From the NCBI GenBank assembly GCA_001460835.1, contig CYKH01000868.1, positions 2,926 through 53,113 of the forward strand: 50,188 nucleotides of DNA, written 5' to 3'. The position numbers were made by a program, and so were the translations under genes. The notes below the pieces were generated by a model that ran no database searches, was not told where the DNA came from, and worked only from the letters and a program-made list of their open reading frames with translations. Positions 1 to 8,440 of this stretch are shown here, one piece after another. The stretch is from Bodo saltans. Lineage: Eukaryota > Euglenozoa > Kinetoplastea > Eubodonida > Bodonidae. Every line of letters starts with the position of its first letter. Position 1 is the first letter of the stretch.

Positions 1-212
1 AGAACGTCGAACGAACACGTGTACATATATGCACACGAAAAGTGTAAAAAGAACAATTCTTGTAGAGTTTCCAAACCGATGGACTGTAGAGACGAAATAC
101 ACACCTCTTTAAATAATCGAATCATTATGTCTTCGTGTCGATGTGATGTCAGATCGCGCTTTGTTAGATTTGTTTGTTTCACATAGTTGACTTCATTTCG
201 AAGGTCATTTTA
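1..212 (+). other. Upstream spacer with putative trans-splice acceptor
   Basis: No gene is visible. A T-rich tract at about 159-180 leads into an AG near 185-186, which I read as the trans-splice acceptor of the following GH31-like gene. It supports the ATG at 213 as the first start after the acceptor. Confidence 0.4.
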
Positions 213-2630
213 ATGTCTTTGATGACGAAGTCGTCGAAGGGGAAGCTGCTTACAGCCATTGGTGTACTGTGGTGCGCGTGCCTCATTGGTTTTTTGTCAA
301 CAGGTAATACCAATGCTGATCAGCTCCTCACCACCGACGCACCATCATCATCTTCGGGAGGGTCCAACACAGCCACATCTCTTCCACGCGCACCATACGC
401 AGATTGGGTTCACGGTGTGTGGGTGTTGACCACCACCTCCGAGGCGCTTGATGTGGTACAGAAGGCGAAATCGCATCGCATCAATATTGCTGCAGTGGTG
501 CTAAAAGATCCATTCTTATTTGCCCTCCATACAACACCACTTTCGTCTGTCACATTACTAGTGAAGTCTCTCAAAGCAATGCGTCCACCTGTCAAGGTTG
601 TGGTGACGGTGGATGGTGTGGTACCGCAAGACAGCTCATGGTACACAAAGGCGAAAGAGGCCGGGTACTTAGTTGACAACGGGGTTATCGTGCAGCAGGA
701 GGACGGAAGGCGAAGTGGTGCGCTGATTGACTTTAGAAAACCAACCGCGATGAAGTGGCTGGAGTCGCTACTCAACCCACTGTTGAAAACAGGAGTTGAG
801 GGGATCTTCAACCCACCTACCGATGCGGCATACATGGCACACCGCCTGCAGTCACACTCACGGCAACAAGGGGATGCGATGGAGGCTGAGGTGTTCGGCG
901 CCACGTATTACTATGAACTTTTTGACTTTGGTAGGAAAGTTGTAGGCTTCGACTTTGTGACAGCATTCAGGCCAGTGGACACGTTTGCACACATGCCTTT
1001 CCGCGCCCTTGGTCCTCAAGATATTTCTATCAGCAGTGTTGTTGCCGGCGACAAGCGACCGTGTGACTTTGCAGGCATCAAAGATACCGCGCTGCACATG
1101 CTGCACAGCGCCGATCGCGGCTACATCAATACAGGCGTTGGTGTATGCGCTCAGCCTGTGGCAGGAACGACGCCGGAGCTTTACGAACGGTGGGTGCAGT
1201 TGGCTGTGTTCTCGCCGTTTGTTATGATCGACGCCAGCATCCCTGGTGGCGCTCACTTCGTAGAAACAATGTGCGGCCGAGACGAGGGGTGTGCAAAGGA
1301 AGTGGTTCGAGCCTTTTCATGGCACGGTGAGCTGCGCCCGTATCTTCATGCGCAAGGCTCGCTTACCTTTCTCCACAAGATATCGAAAGACACACGCCCG
1401 ACTCGAGCAGCGAAACCAACGCCAAAAGAGGGAGTTGTTGAGCCGTTTGTCACTCGTGCGTTGCACACGCAAGAATTTTTATTTCATGACCCCGACTCCT
1501 GGGATTACCTACTCGGCCCAGATCTCTTTGTTGTGCCTGTACTGAACGCCTCACATCACGGATCTACAATCTCTGAGCGCCAAGTGCGGTTCCCAAGTTT
1601 TGGTCAGTGGGTTCCATTCGGTAAGCATGACCATCTCCGACTTCATGGCAGCAGCAGTACAGACGGGCCGCCGATATTCTCTCCCAAGACTCGGACCACG
1701 TTCGACGTGCCGCGCGGGGAGGCGTTAGTGTTTCAGCGGCGAGGGAGCATCATCCCCCTGGAGACAAACGACATGGCAGCAAACTTGTTGACCTTTACCA
1801 TTGCATGCCCCCAGCATATCAAAGCCTCATCGCTCAAGGCAAAGTTTGTTCCTTCGTCGCTGCGGGGAAAGCAAGTCATAGTCGATGAGGACGGAGTATC
1901 TATAAGCACAGAATTTGGTGTTGTCGTCGGCGAACACGACCACGGGATGCTTGTGTCCTACGAGACAACAAGAGACGCCGAAGGTGCTGGTCGTTTTTCA
2001 ATGAACATACGAGCCACCCCATACCACAGACCGATCATGGTTCGACTCGAGCACGTGTATTGCAACGAGGAGTGTAGAGAGCAATCACGGTTTGTGGGTT
2101 TGGGCTATCATGAATTCAAGACTCTTCGAGAGTTCGTGGAGGGTGGGCCTCGTGGCATCGAAAAAAAAAATCAACACATCAAAGCCTCATCGCTCAAGGC
2201 AAAGTTTGTTCCTTCGTCGCTGCGGGGAAAGCAAGTCATAGTCGATGATGACGGAGTATCTATCAGCACCGAGTTTGGTGTTGTCATCGGTGAACACGAC
2301 CACGGGATGCTTGTGTCGTACGAGACAACAAGAGACACCGAGGGGGTTGGTCGTTTTTCAATGAACATCCGAGCCACCCCATACCACAGACCGATCATGG
2401 TTCGACTAGAGCACGTGTTTTGCAACGAGGAGTGTAGAGAGCAATCTCGGTTTGTGGGTTTGGGCTATCATGAATTCAAAACTCTTCGAGAGTTCGTGGA
2501 GGGTGGGCCTCGTGGCATCGGTGTAAGGGCAGTGTACCTCGGCCCGTCTGAGGTGTTCCTCTACGACCCATTTGCCTCCCTAGGGTCCGAGGTGAACATT
2601 GGGCCTCTGCAAGACCATTGGTCTGCGTGA
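213..2630 (+). CDS. GH31-like glycoside hydrolase homologue, probably catalytically impaired
   Basis: Predicted 805-aa secreted or type II membrane protein. A hydrophobic segment at residues 12-28 follows a Lys-rich start, as in a signal peptide or signal anchor. The middle resembles the (beta/alpha)8 barrel of glycoside hydrolase family 31: LYERWVQLAVFSPF at about 324-337 matches the family's RW-Q-FSPF signature, and LLGPDLFVVPVLN matches the conserved 'GPdllvaPV' strand. The family nucleophile lies in a W-x-D-M-N-E motif; the equivalent here reads GIFNPPTD, with Asn (about residue 200) at the nucleophile position, while a Gly-Asp near 279-280 may be the acid/base. I infer a pseudoenzyme or altered specificity. 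The C-terminal beta-domain is present twice in frame (1812-2160 and 2172-2520, about 95% identical, separated by ten A). This may be an assembly join of two alleles, so the true protein may be 120 residues shorter. The open frame extends upstream only through a TTG; ATG 213 follows the splice signal. Confidence 0.7.
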   Translation: MSLMTKSSKGKLLTAIGVLWCACLIGFLSTGNTNADQLLTTDAPSSSSGGSNTATSLPRAPYADWVHGVWVLTTTSEALDVVQKAKSHRINIAAVVLKDPFLFALHTTPLSSVTLLVKSLKAMRPPVKVVVTVDGVVPQDSSWYTKAKEAGYLVDNGVIVQQEDGRRSGALIDFRKPTAMKWLESLLNPLLKTGVEGIFNPPTDAAYMAHRLQSHSRQQGDAMEAEVFGATYYYELFDFGRKVVGFDFVTAFRPVDTFAHMPFRALGPQDISISSVVAGDKRPCDFAGIKDTALHMLHSADRGYINTGVGVCAQPVAGTTPELYERWVQLAVFSPFVMIDASIPGGAHFVETMCGRDEGCAKEVVRAFSWHGELRPYLHAQGSLTFLHKISKDTRPTRAAKPTPKEGVVEPFVTRALHTQEFLFHDPDSWDYLLGPDLFVVPVLNASHHGSTISERQVRFPSFGQWVPFGKHDHLRLHGSSSTDGPPIFSPKTRTTFDVPRGEALVFQRRGSIIPLETNDMAANLLTFTIACPQHIKASSLKAKFVPSSLRGKQVIVDEDGVSISTEFGVVVGEHDHGMLVSYETTRDAEGAGRFSMNIRATPYHRPIMVRLEHVYCNEECREQSRFVGLGYHEFKTLREFVEGGPRGIEKKNQHIKASSLKAKFVPSSLRGKQVIVDDDGVSISTEFGVVIGEHDHGMLVSYETTRDTEGVGRFSMNIRATPYHRPIMVRLEHVFCNEECREQSRFVGLGYHEFKTLREFVEGGPRGIGVRAVYLGPSEVFLYDPFASLGSEVNIGPLQDHWSA
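1812..2520 (+). repeat. In-frame direct repeat with A10 spacer inside the GH31-like gene
   Basis: Copies 1812-2160 and 2172-2520 (349 bases each, offset 360) differ at roughly 17-20 positions, most of them synonymous. Exactly ten A (2161-2170) lie at the junction. The base following the repeat in the second copy is G, so the A run is not native to the first copy. See the finding on A10 junctions. Confidence 0.92.
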
Positions 2631-2800
2631 CATTTGCTTCAGGCATTTTTTCTTGCGTTCGCTTTTGCCCCGAAAAAAAACCCAAAGCAAAACAAAAACA
2701 ACGCGAATAACATTGCGATCTGGGCAGTTGATTTTTTTTCCACGTGCTTCGTTTCCATTGTTAGAACAGAGGAAGTGACAGACATCAACAGTCAACCGTC

Positions 2801-3700
2801 ATGTCGGTCCATTGCCGCCTCAGCAACACGTCGTTGATGCTCCGTGTCCTACACACACTCTCGATTGGTAAAGACTCGTGGTCCTCTTGTGTGTTTACCC
2901 GCGATGTTCTTGTGTTTCACACCGCAGGCGACGATCAGGCATCTACCGCTTCGGCTACGATTCCCCGAGCTATGTTTTCGGAGTACGTTGTCTCAACTGA
3001 CATCCCACGCTTTATGATCCACGTGCCATCACTTCTGGACGCATTACTGATGGGCGGGAGTGGGTTGCTGCACAGCACAACGGCCAAGTTCGTGATTGCG
3101 TACCCAACGGGCGACGGTAGACTGCTGGTCGAACTTGAAGATTCACGCAGGACGATTCAAAGCACTCTATCGACCCGGCCAGTGAAGGATCGCCTTTTAG
3201 ATATGCGATTTAGCGATGCTCTCGCAGTCAACCGCATCACAGTACGTGGCGACGCACTCTTGGAGCTGCTTGCCGACATCAGCGCCTTTCAAGCGGACAC
3301 CGTGCGCATCGCCTTCACCCCCACACATCTCCGTATTGTTGGACTTGACAGTCCTCTGGGTACGGCGGATATTACCATCGGCAAGAAGCATGATGCGGTG
3401 CTCGGCTTCGATGTTGGGGACACCACTGTATGCCCCAAGTACCATGCCCAACACCTCTTACGTGCTTGTGGTGCGCACCGAAGTGCAGGCCGTGGACCTC
3501 AGGCAGCCGGTGGAGGCGGTGGCGACATGGGAGGGATGGGCTTTGGGGGGACTAGTGATGGCAGCGGCGGCTTTGAGCGGCTGACGATTGTCATCAATGC
3601 TGAGCGCCAGCTGTGCGTGATGCATCAAGGACTCGACCACTCTATCCCAGCACTAGTGAACATTGTGATCTCCTCCGTATGCGAGCTGGAGGACTTGTAG
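2801..3700 (+). CDS. RAD1: Checkpoint clamp subunit Rad1 (9-1-1 complex)
   Basis: Predicted 299-aa PCNA-fold protein. Rad1 forms the Rad9-Rad1-Hus1 ring that is loaded at DNA damage and stalled forks in the nucleus. The order of blocks matches Rad1: an N-terminal strand pair (residues 13-40), FSEYVVSTDIPRFMIHVPSLLDAL (split in two strands, about 59-82; family equivalent 'FQEF...F.i.l..LLdcL'), a strand with LLVELED (108-114), then ITVRGDALLELLADI (about 146-160) and AFTPTHLRIVGLDSPLG (171-187), which resemble the inter-domain and second-domain strands. Length is close to human Rad1 (282 aa). A Gly-rich loop at 229-257 is an insertion I do not know from other Rad1 proteins. Hus1 or PCNA are less good matches. 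The ATG at 2801 is the first after a pyrimidine-AG signal. Confidence 0.72.
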   Translation: MSVHCRLSNTSLMLRVLHTLSIGKDSWSSCVFTRDVLVFHTAGDDQASTASATIPRAMFSEYVVSTDIPRFMIHVPSLLDALLMGGSGLLHSTTAKFVIAYPTGDGRLLVELEDSRRTIQSTLSTRPVKDRLLDMRFSDALAVNRITVRGDALLELLADISAFQADTVRIAFTPTHLRIVGLDSPLGTADITIGKKHDAVLGFDVGDTTVCPKYHAQHLLRACGAHRSAGRGPQAAGGGGGDMGGMGFGGTSDGSGGFERLTIVINAERQLCVMHQGLDHSIPALVNIVISSVCELEDL

Positions 3701-3984
3701 ACTTCGTGGTTGCGTTTGCCCCTCCGCTCATCTGCAACAAGAACGTTTTACTACTGAACGCCCGGCCGTCATCACACACACCCACTGCAAGGGAAAAACA
3801 CTTCACATAGACCCTTTTGAGAGGAAGCAAATTGCTCAACTTTTTTTTTTGTTGCCTTGGAAGCTGGAGTCGAATGCTGTAGCGTTGCTGGATCTTACGA
3901 TTTGCCGCTCTAACAACACATCTTCTTTCTTAAAATTATTGTCCACAGTAACACATAACAAAACACAGCGGTACACAACAGGAA

Positions 3985-5229
3985 ATGGATGTCGTGGAGG
4001 CTCGACTTTCCGAATTGGTGAAAGAGTCGCGTGATCAAATTGAGGCTGTTGTTGCCGCAATCAGCAACCCTGAACACGACGTACCTGCTGACAAAGTTGC
4101 TGTCGCTCTTGCTAGCCGCTTTGATGGCGAGAAGTACGCGCCGTTGCTCCTCTGCACTCTTGCCGTGATGGACGTATTATCACTTCGCATCAAAGGGCAC
4201 CATGATGTGCGTGCTGCGGAGGTCATGGGCTACTTCTTCCGGATGCTGCAGCCGGACCACGTGATGGCGCGGGCATGCAATGGCGCACAGAGCAGCACCA
4301 AAGCGCGCGTCAAGGGGTACATCAAGCGATGGGTGGGTCGGGACTGCCTGACACAACAGCAATGCGATGAAATCTTTCTTGCCATTGAGAATGGTGTGTC
4401 ATCATCAGCGGTGGTGGCCCCGTCTACAAATGAAGCTGCGGATTCACAAGCGGCCCTGGTATCAGCAAGTTCTTCAGGTGCAGCAGCGAGCGCCTCTTCT
4501 TCCATCCCGCGAGAGCTTGCGATTGAAGTGGAGTCCCTTGTCACAACACTGACGGCGCTGCTACAGCGCGTTTCGATAGATGCCGCTGCTTCCATGACCC
4601 AACGAATTGCTCATGTACGCTTTTCTGGGCAATTGTCGCTGGAACACCCAACGATGGAGACTTCATTGACTCTTTCTGGGTTTATCGCGGAGCTCCGTGC
4701 TGTCCTGGCACGAGAAACGAAGCAACGGGACGCTGAAACAGCAGCGGCACAAAGCCGCAGTGCTACTCATTCGTTGCTAGACACTGATGGCGGAGCAAAG
4801 ACCGTTGGGGTTCTGTCCGAATTGCTTCATCAGCGCCACGAGGCATCAGTAGCAGAGAAAACTATTGCGGAGACTGACGCTGCCACGACCCCTAGCTACC
4901 GCCGGAGGCTCGAGTCCGACGTTGGAGGTCATGTTGGTCGAATTTACGCCCAGCCTGGGCACGAGTTCCTACTGGCAGGAAGAACCGCCCAATCAGACAG
5001 TGGAACGTTTCAACCTGCTCGTAGTGAGACGACAATCCGTCGACCGTTCCGAGTACCCAAGCGACCAAGCGGTGCGGGATACTTCAGAACGTGGGGTATC
5101 ACTGATGAGCAGTGGGCGGTGGAAAAGGACATGAGCAGGATCGAGGTGGTGAAGCCTCGTACCGTAACTGGACTGCAGCGGTCGGCGACCTCTGATGGCT
5201 CAGGAGGCCTTAAACGGCCCCGAGATTGA
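3985..5229 (+). CDS. Unassigned protein with possible CID/VHS-like helical domain
   Basis: Predicted 414 aa. Residues 1-140 are an all-helical segment with leucine-rich helices (APLLLCTLAVMDVLSLRIKG, then VKGYIKRWVGRDCLTQQQC) whose spacing recalls the RNA polymerase II CTD-interacting (CID) or VHS fold; this is a weak resemblance, not a firm assignment. A Ser/Ala-rich linker follows (about 140-185), then a second predicted helical block, and a basic C-terminus that ends in KRPRD and could act as a nuclear localisation signal. If it is a CID protein it would act in transcription termination or 3'-end processing in the nucleus. Start ATG 3985 lies 3' of the T-rich tract at 3841-3850 and of a later AG. 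Confidence 0.6.
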   Translation: MDVVEARLSELVKESRDQIEAVVAAISNPEHDVPADKVAVALASRFDGEKYAPLLLCTLAVMDVLSLRIKGHHDVRAAEVMGYFFRMLQPDHVMARACNGAQSSTKARVKGYIKRWVGRDCLTQQQCDEIFLAIENGVSSSAVVAPSTNEAADSQAALVSASSSGAAASASSSIPRELAIEVESLVTTLTALLQRVSIDAAASMTQRIAHVRFSGQLSLEHPTMETSLTLSGFIAELRAVLARETKQRDAETAAAQSRSATHSLLDTDGGAKTVGVLSELLHQRHEASVAEKTIAETDAATTPSYRRRLESDVGGHVGRIYAQPGHEFLLAGRTAQSDSGTFQPARSETTIRRPFRVPKRPSGAGYFRTWGITDEQWAVEKDMSRIEVVKPRTVTGLQRSATSDGSGGLKRPRD

Positions 5230-5364
5230 CGACTGAGACTCCAATCACATTTTTTTGTGCAATAAAACCTTTCATTTTCTGCTGTCTGATTCATCAAAAC
5301 AAAAACAAACCCTATCTACTCTCCGCTATGTTTCTTTGAAAAGTCGAGAAGAACTGGCGTCGCC

Positions 5365-5880
5365 ATGCCAAAACGAGTTGCCGATAAGGCACTAGTGCGC
5401 AAGCACGCGCGTGAAATTCAACACAGGTTGCGTGTTGTCTCTGTCCTTGAGCGAACAATGAACGCTGCTCACAAACAGTGGTGGCGTAAAATGAAGCAAC
5501 AAGAGGTGCTGATTCAAAATCTCGAGCGCGTGGAGAAGGAGCTAAAGGCCGAGCTCACACAGATGAAAAAGAGGAAAATGACGTATTTACACTACAACAT
5601 CACCCCACAACACGCCACTGCTCATTCGACATCAACGCGCTTTGTGGGGGGAAGTGATGGTGCACTTCCGCCGATCGACGTCACTGGTGATGTTAGGCCC
5701 CAGCAACAACGACCGCCGTCGTCCACTCGATTCGAGAAGTTTGTTGCGCTGAGCTTCGAGCCAACGCGGCTGGTCACACCTGACCTCACTTTGGAATCGT
5801 GGCGAGCGCTGGCTGCCCAGGAGTGGTCGATGAAGTCTGAATTTGAGCGATCCCTTTATGGCGACGGAGCAGTTCGATGA
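5365..5880 (+). CDS. Hypothetical coiled-coil protein, 171 aa
   Basis: I do not recognise the family. Residues 1-75 are highly charged and helical (Lys/Arg/Glu with regular Leu/Val), consistent with a coiled coil; residues 80-120 are disordered with Pro/Gln; the C-terminal 50 residues contain aromatic and charged positions (FEKFVALSFEP, LESWRALAAQEWSMKSEFERS) that look like a short conserved binding helix. The spacer from the previous gene is 135 bases. ATG at 5365 is the first start in a clean frame. Confidence 0.65.
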   Translation: MPKRVADKALVRKHAREIQHRLRVVSVLERTMNAAHKQWWRKMKQQEVLIQNLERVEKELKAELTQMKKRKMTYLHYNITPQHATAHSTSTRFVGGSDGALPPIDVTGDVRPQQQRPPSSTRFEKFVALSFEPTRLVTPDLTLESWRALAAQEWSMKSEFERSLYGDGAVR

Positions 5881-5984
5881 AACTGGCGCCATTGTAAAAA
5901 AAGTTTTGTTTATATTTAGACGCATTTAAGGAGATTCTACAATTTTATAAAACAAAAGATGAAAATTGCCGTTCGAGTGCTGGC

Positions 5985-6035
5985 ATTTTTTTTCCTGCCC
6001 ATCGTTTTTCTACGTCTTTATCGTCACACGACAAG
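5985..6035 (+). promoter_or_regulatory. Polypyrimidine tract and AG acceptor that sets the start of RBX1 copy 1
   Basis: An eight-T run (5986-5993) with further C/T-rich sequence leads to AG at 6034-6035. It lies inside the longer open frame that begins at ATG 5959, so that upstream ATG should be removed by trans-splicing and ATG 6049 used. The resulting N-terminus is colinear with that of the neighbouring paralogue. Confidence 0.6.
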
Positions 6036-6048
6036 ATTACTAACGAGA

Positions 6049-6402
6049 ATGTCCACAAGCGAAGAAACGCCAACCACACAGTCACTTGCGACGGCCCATG
6101 CCTCAACGACTGTCGTGGCTCCCTCCACTACGAAGCGCTCCGAGATCAAAAAGTGGCAAGAGGTGGCCCTGTGGTCACGGGATATTCAAGTAGGTACGTG
6201 CACAATTTGCCGAAATTACATCATGGACTTGTGCATTGAGTGCCAGAACAATCAGCAGAGTGGTCTTGCAGAGGAGTGCAAAGTGGCCTGGGGAACATGC
6301 AACCACGCTTTCCATTTCCACTGCATTTCCCTATCGCTGAAGACACAAGAAGTCTGCCCACTGGACAACAAAAAGTGGGAGTATCAGAAGTGGGGGCATT
6401 AG
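6049..6402 (+). CDS. RBX1-like RING-H2 protein, divergent tandem copy
   Basis: Predicted 117 aa, the length of RBX1/ROC1, the RING subunit of cullin-RING ubiquitin ligases that recruits the E2. The N-terminal strand that threads into the cullin is present ([18 protein letters not shown]). All RING-H2 zinc ligands are kept: C51, C54, C62, C65, C77, C84, H86, H89, H91, C92, C103 and D106. However, the SRWLKTR stretch that contacts the E2 reads SLSLKTQ, so the invariant Trp (human W87; here Ser96) and adjacent Arg are lost. Loss of E2 binding, or a change in E2 preference, is inferred. It is a tandem paralogue of the gene at 6566, which looks orthodox. Start chosen after the splice signal at 6035. 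Confidence 0.9.
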   Translation: MSTSEETPTTQSLATAHASTTVVAPSTTKRSEIKKWQEVALWSRDIQVGTCTICRNYIMDLCIECQNNQQSGLAEECKVAWGTCNHAFHFHCISLSLKTQEVCPLDNKKWEYQKWGH

Positions 6403-6505
6403 TCGTAATTACTCACGTTAGTTTTTCCTGTCGGACTATTATTTGCTTTGCACACACAAAAACGAAACGAGGCCAACTGCATTGCCTCTGAAAACGGGCA
6501 TGTTT

Positions 6506-6561
6506 TGCTGCCCCATCATCAACTTCCTACCCCTTGTTATGCCTCACAAGATTTTTTTTAG
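6506..6561 (+). promoter_or_regulatory. Pyrimidine tract and AG acceptor for RBX1 copy 2
   Basis: C/T-rich sequence at 6506-6540 and an eight-T run at 6552-6559 are followed by AG at 6560-6561. The next ATG is 6566. Upstream in-frame starts at 6443-6540 lie before the acceptor and are therefore unlikely. Confidence 0.5.
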
Positions 6562-6565
6562 TAAC

Positions 6566-6919
6566 ATGTCCGCAAACGAAGAGCCGCCGTCATCACAGGC
6601 ACCAGCGACGGCCCAGGCCTCTACGGCTGTCGTGGCTCCTGCAGGTACGAAGCGCTTCGAGATTAAAAAGTGGAATGCAGTTGCCCTGTGGTCATGGGAT
6701 ATTCAAGTAGATACGTGTGCAATTTGCCGAAATCATATCATGGACTTGTGCATTGAGTGCCAAGCCAATCAACAGAGTGGCCCCGCAGAGGAGTGCACCG
6801 TGGCCTGGGGAACATGCAACCACGCTTTCCATTTCCACTGCATTTCCCGGTGGCTCAAGACGCGACAAGTGTGCCCTCTAGACAACAAAGAGTGGGAGTA
6901 TCAGAAGTGGGGGCGGTAG
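6566..6919 (+). CDS. RBX1: RBX1/ROC1, RING-H2 subunit of cullin-RING E3 ligases
   Basis: Predicted 117 aa. From residue 29 it is nearly colinear with animal and yeast RBX1: [18 protein letters not shown] (cullin-binding strand), [47 protein letters not shown]. The RING-H2 ligands (C51, C54, C62, C65, C77, C84, H86, H89, H91, C92, C103, D106) and the E2-contacting W96 are intact. It should bridge cullins to ubiquitin- or NEDD8-charged E2 enzymes in cytosol and nucleus. The first 28 residues are a disordered Ala/Ser/Thr-rich tail shared with the upstream paralogue, so the pair arose by tandem duplication of the whole gene. The spacer between the copies is 163 bases. Confidence 0.95.
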   Translation: MSANEEPPSSQAPATAQASTAVVAPAGTKRFEIKKWNAVALWSWDIQVDTCAICRNHIMDLCIECQANQQSGPAEECTVAWGTCNHAFHFHCISRWLKTRQVCPLDNKEWEYQKWGR

Positions 6920-7142
6920 AATATTATTGCTTGCAAGTTTGGACGACGTTGTACTTTTTTTTCTTGCTTCGCACACCGACAACGCGATACAACGTCAACA
7001 AACACACAGCACAGACATTTGCCGCCAAGGCATGACGACGAGAGAACACACTATTGTTGCTTTTTGAGCGAAGAAAAGTGAGCAGTCAAAGTCCCCTTCA
7101 GTGAATTTGCATTGCTCGATCGCATTGACGTTACTTCGCTCG

Positions 7143-7180
7143 ACCTCTTCTTCCTTTTGCGTTTTTTTTTCCTTCTAAAG
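7143..7180 (+). promoter_or_regulatory. Polypyrimidine tract and AG acceptor deciding the start at 7199
   Basis: A nearly uninterrupted C/T run from 7145 to 7176, including nine consecutive T, precedes AG at 7179-7180. The open frame runs through it from 7112, but translating the tract gives only Leu/Phe repeats. ATG 7199 is the first after the acceptor. Confidence 0.6.
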
Positions 7181-7198
7181 ACTGCCAATTCAACATTA

Positions 7199-7609
7199 AT
7201 GTCGGCAGGACCTAACAAACCGTTCGTCACGTGGGAAACACCTGACTACGAGGCCTGCCACAACGGCCAAGCAAGAGACATGTATGAGATCCAGCGTCTC
7301 GCTGATATGGAGGCCGCCCGCTACATCATTCAATCGAAAGTAAATGAAGAAGACGAATACGAAGAGATCCCCTCCGCGCTACCGCCTGCCGCAGCCTCCC
7401 CGGAGAGGCCAGTAGCGATGGAAGTAGGTGACGCCAGGCTGTCGACGCCATCATTTGCCACAGGGGATAAATTGCCACTGGCACTCATGGTGGAGCTGGC
7501 GCTTCAAGAAGCACTATCCATTGCGACCATTTACGAGCGACGAGGGCTGAGGTTGAACGAAAAGCACCGAAAACTGCTTGAGGAGCTTGGAAAACTAGCA
7601 GATGCGTGA
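7199..7609 (+). CDS. Small acidic hypothetical protein, 136 aa
   Basis: I do not recognise the family. The N-terminal 55 residues contain a Trp/Asp/Glu-rich helix region (TWETPDYEACHNGQ, MYEIQRLADMEAARYI) and an acidic patch (NEEDEYEEIP). A Pro/Ala linker follows, then a leucine-rich amphipathic helix to the C-terminus (LALMVELALQEALSIA, KHRKLLEELGKLADA) that could dimerise or bind a partner. The start is fixed by the splice signal at 7180. Confidence 0.6.
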   Translation: MSAGPNKPFVTWETPDYEACHNGQARDMYEIQRLADMEAARYIIQSKVNEEDEYEEIPSALPPAAASPERPVAMEVGDARLSTPSFATGDKLPLALMVELALQEALSIATIYERRGLRLNEKHRKLLEELGKLADA

Positions 7610-7710
7610 GTGCAGCAGTGATGGTTGTACATTCCCTTGAACGACAATAATTGCGAATACAGAGCACATTACTCGCGGAACAGGTGCGACGCCTCACAGC
7701 ACCAAGGAAA

Positions 7711-7744
7711 CTGTTCTCTCTCTTTTCTTTTTTTTTGCTTTAAG
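7711..7744 (+). promoter_or_regulatory. Polypyrimidine tract and AG acceptor before the MGCQN gene
   Basis: A long C/T tract (7711-7741, with a run of nine T) ends at AG 7743-7744. The first ATG downstream is 7787, which places Gly at position 2 as needed for N-myristoylation. Confidence 0.6.
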
Positions 7745-7786
7745 TCCCCACCACCACCAACACACTTCCACTCACAAATCAACACT

Positions 7787-8440
7787 ATGGGTTGCCAGAA
7801 CAGCACTCTCAAGCAAGCTCAACCTGCTGTCGTCACCATTGACAAAAAGCCCGAAGTGCCGGTGCTCGAGAAGCCCATTGAGACTGCGGTTACGACAGAA
7901 GTTGTCGCCCCGCTCGACGAGACCCTCGCTCAGCCTCACCTAGAGAAGGAGTTTGAGGTCGTCCAACAAGAAGAACCCTCATGCGTTGCCGAGGAGGAAC
8001 CCGCCTCGGTGCCCATTGTTGAAGAAGTGGTTGTGGTGAAGGCCGCCGCATCTCCAGTGCGTGTGGCATTCGGTGAGCGTGCTGCCAACAAGCCCACAGA
8101 GCAAGCCGTACAGATCGATCAGGCGCCAGCACTGTCGTTCAGCGAGTACCTTAACACAGAGAACACTGTTGCTAGCACCCAGATCAAGCGCAAGGTGATC
8201 TTCGATGCCGAGACTATGCGCAAGAGTGCTCCCAAGTCGATTGCTCCGGCCAACTTGACCAAGAAGCAAAAAGAGATGCTCAAGCGTAGCCACGTGAGCG
8301 TTGGCCGACGAGGTCCTGTCGCTTCCAAGTGGGGCGGCAAGTCTCAGATGCAAACTGATGTCTACCTGGAGATGGCATCTGCATTCGAGCGTCTGCTCAC
8401 GAACGCCGATACCATCAACGCTCACCTGGACAGCCGCTGA
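7787..8440 (+). CDS. MGC-type acylated protein with conserved C-terminal module (copy 1)
   Basis: Predicted 217 aa. The N-terminus MGCQNSTL fits dual N-myristoylation (Gly2, Ser6) and palmitoylation (Cys3), so attachment to the plasma, flagellar or endomembrane is inferred. Residues 10-135 are low-complexity, rich in Val/Glu/Pro/Ala. The last 80 residues are clearly conserved with the next gene: FDAETMRKSAPKSI, LTKKQKEMLK, GRRGPVASK, AFERLLTNADTINAHLDSR. I cannot name this C-terminal module. Together the two genes are tandem paralogues with different spacer regions, which suggests a lipid-anchored adaptor whose C-terminus does the work. Confidence 0.78.
   Translation: MGCQNSTLKQAQPAVVTIDKKPEVPVLEKPIETAVTTEVVAPLDETLAQPHLEKEFEVVQQEEPSCVAEEEPASVPIVEEVVVVKAAASPVRVAFGERAANKPTEQAVQIDQAPALSFSEYLNTENTVASTQIKRKVIFDAETMRKSAPKSIAPANLTKKQKEMLKRSHVSVGRRGPVASKWGGKSQMQTDVYLEMASAFERLLTNADTINAHLDSR

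Noticed and set aside
2161-2170. A10 as the poly(A) tail of a retroposed mRNA
   Set aside because: The repeats begin and end in mid-coding sequence at three unrelated loci and the A length is constant, so retroposition does not explain them.
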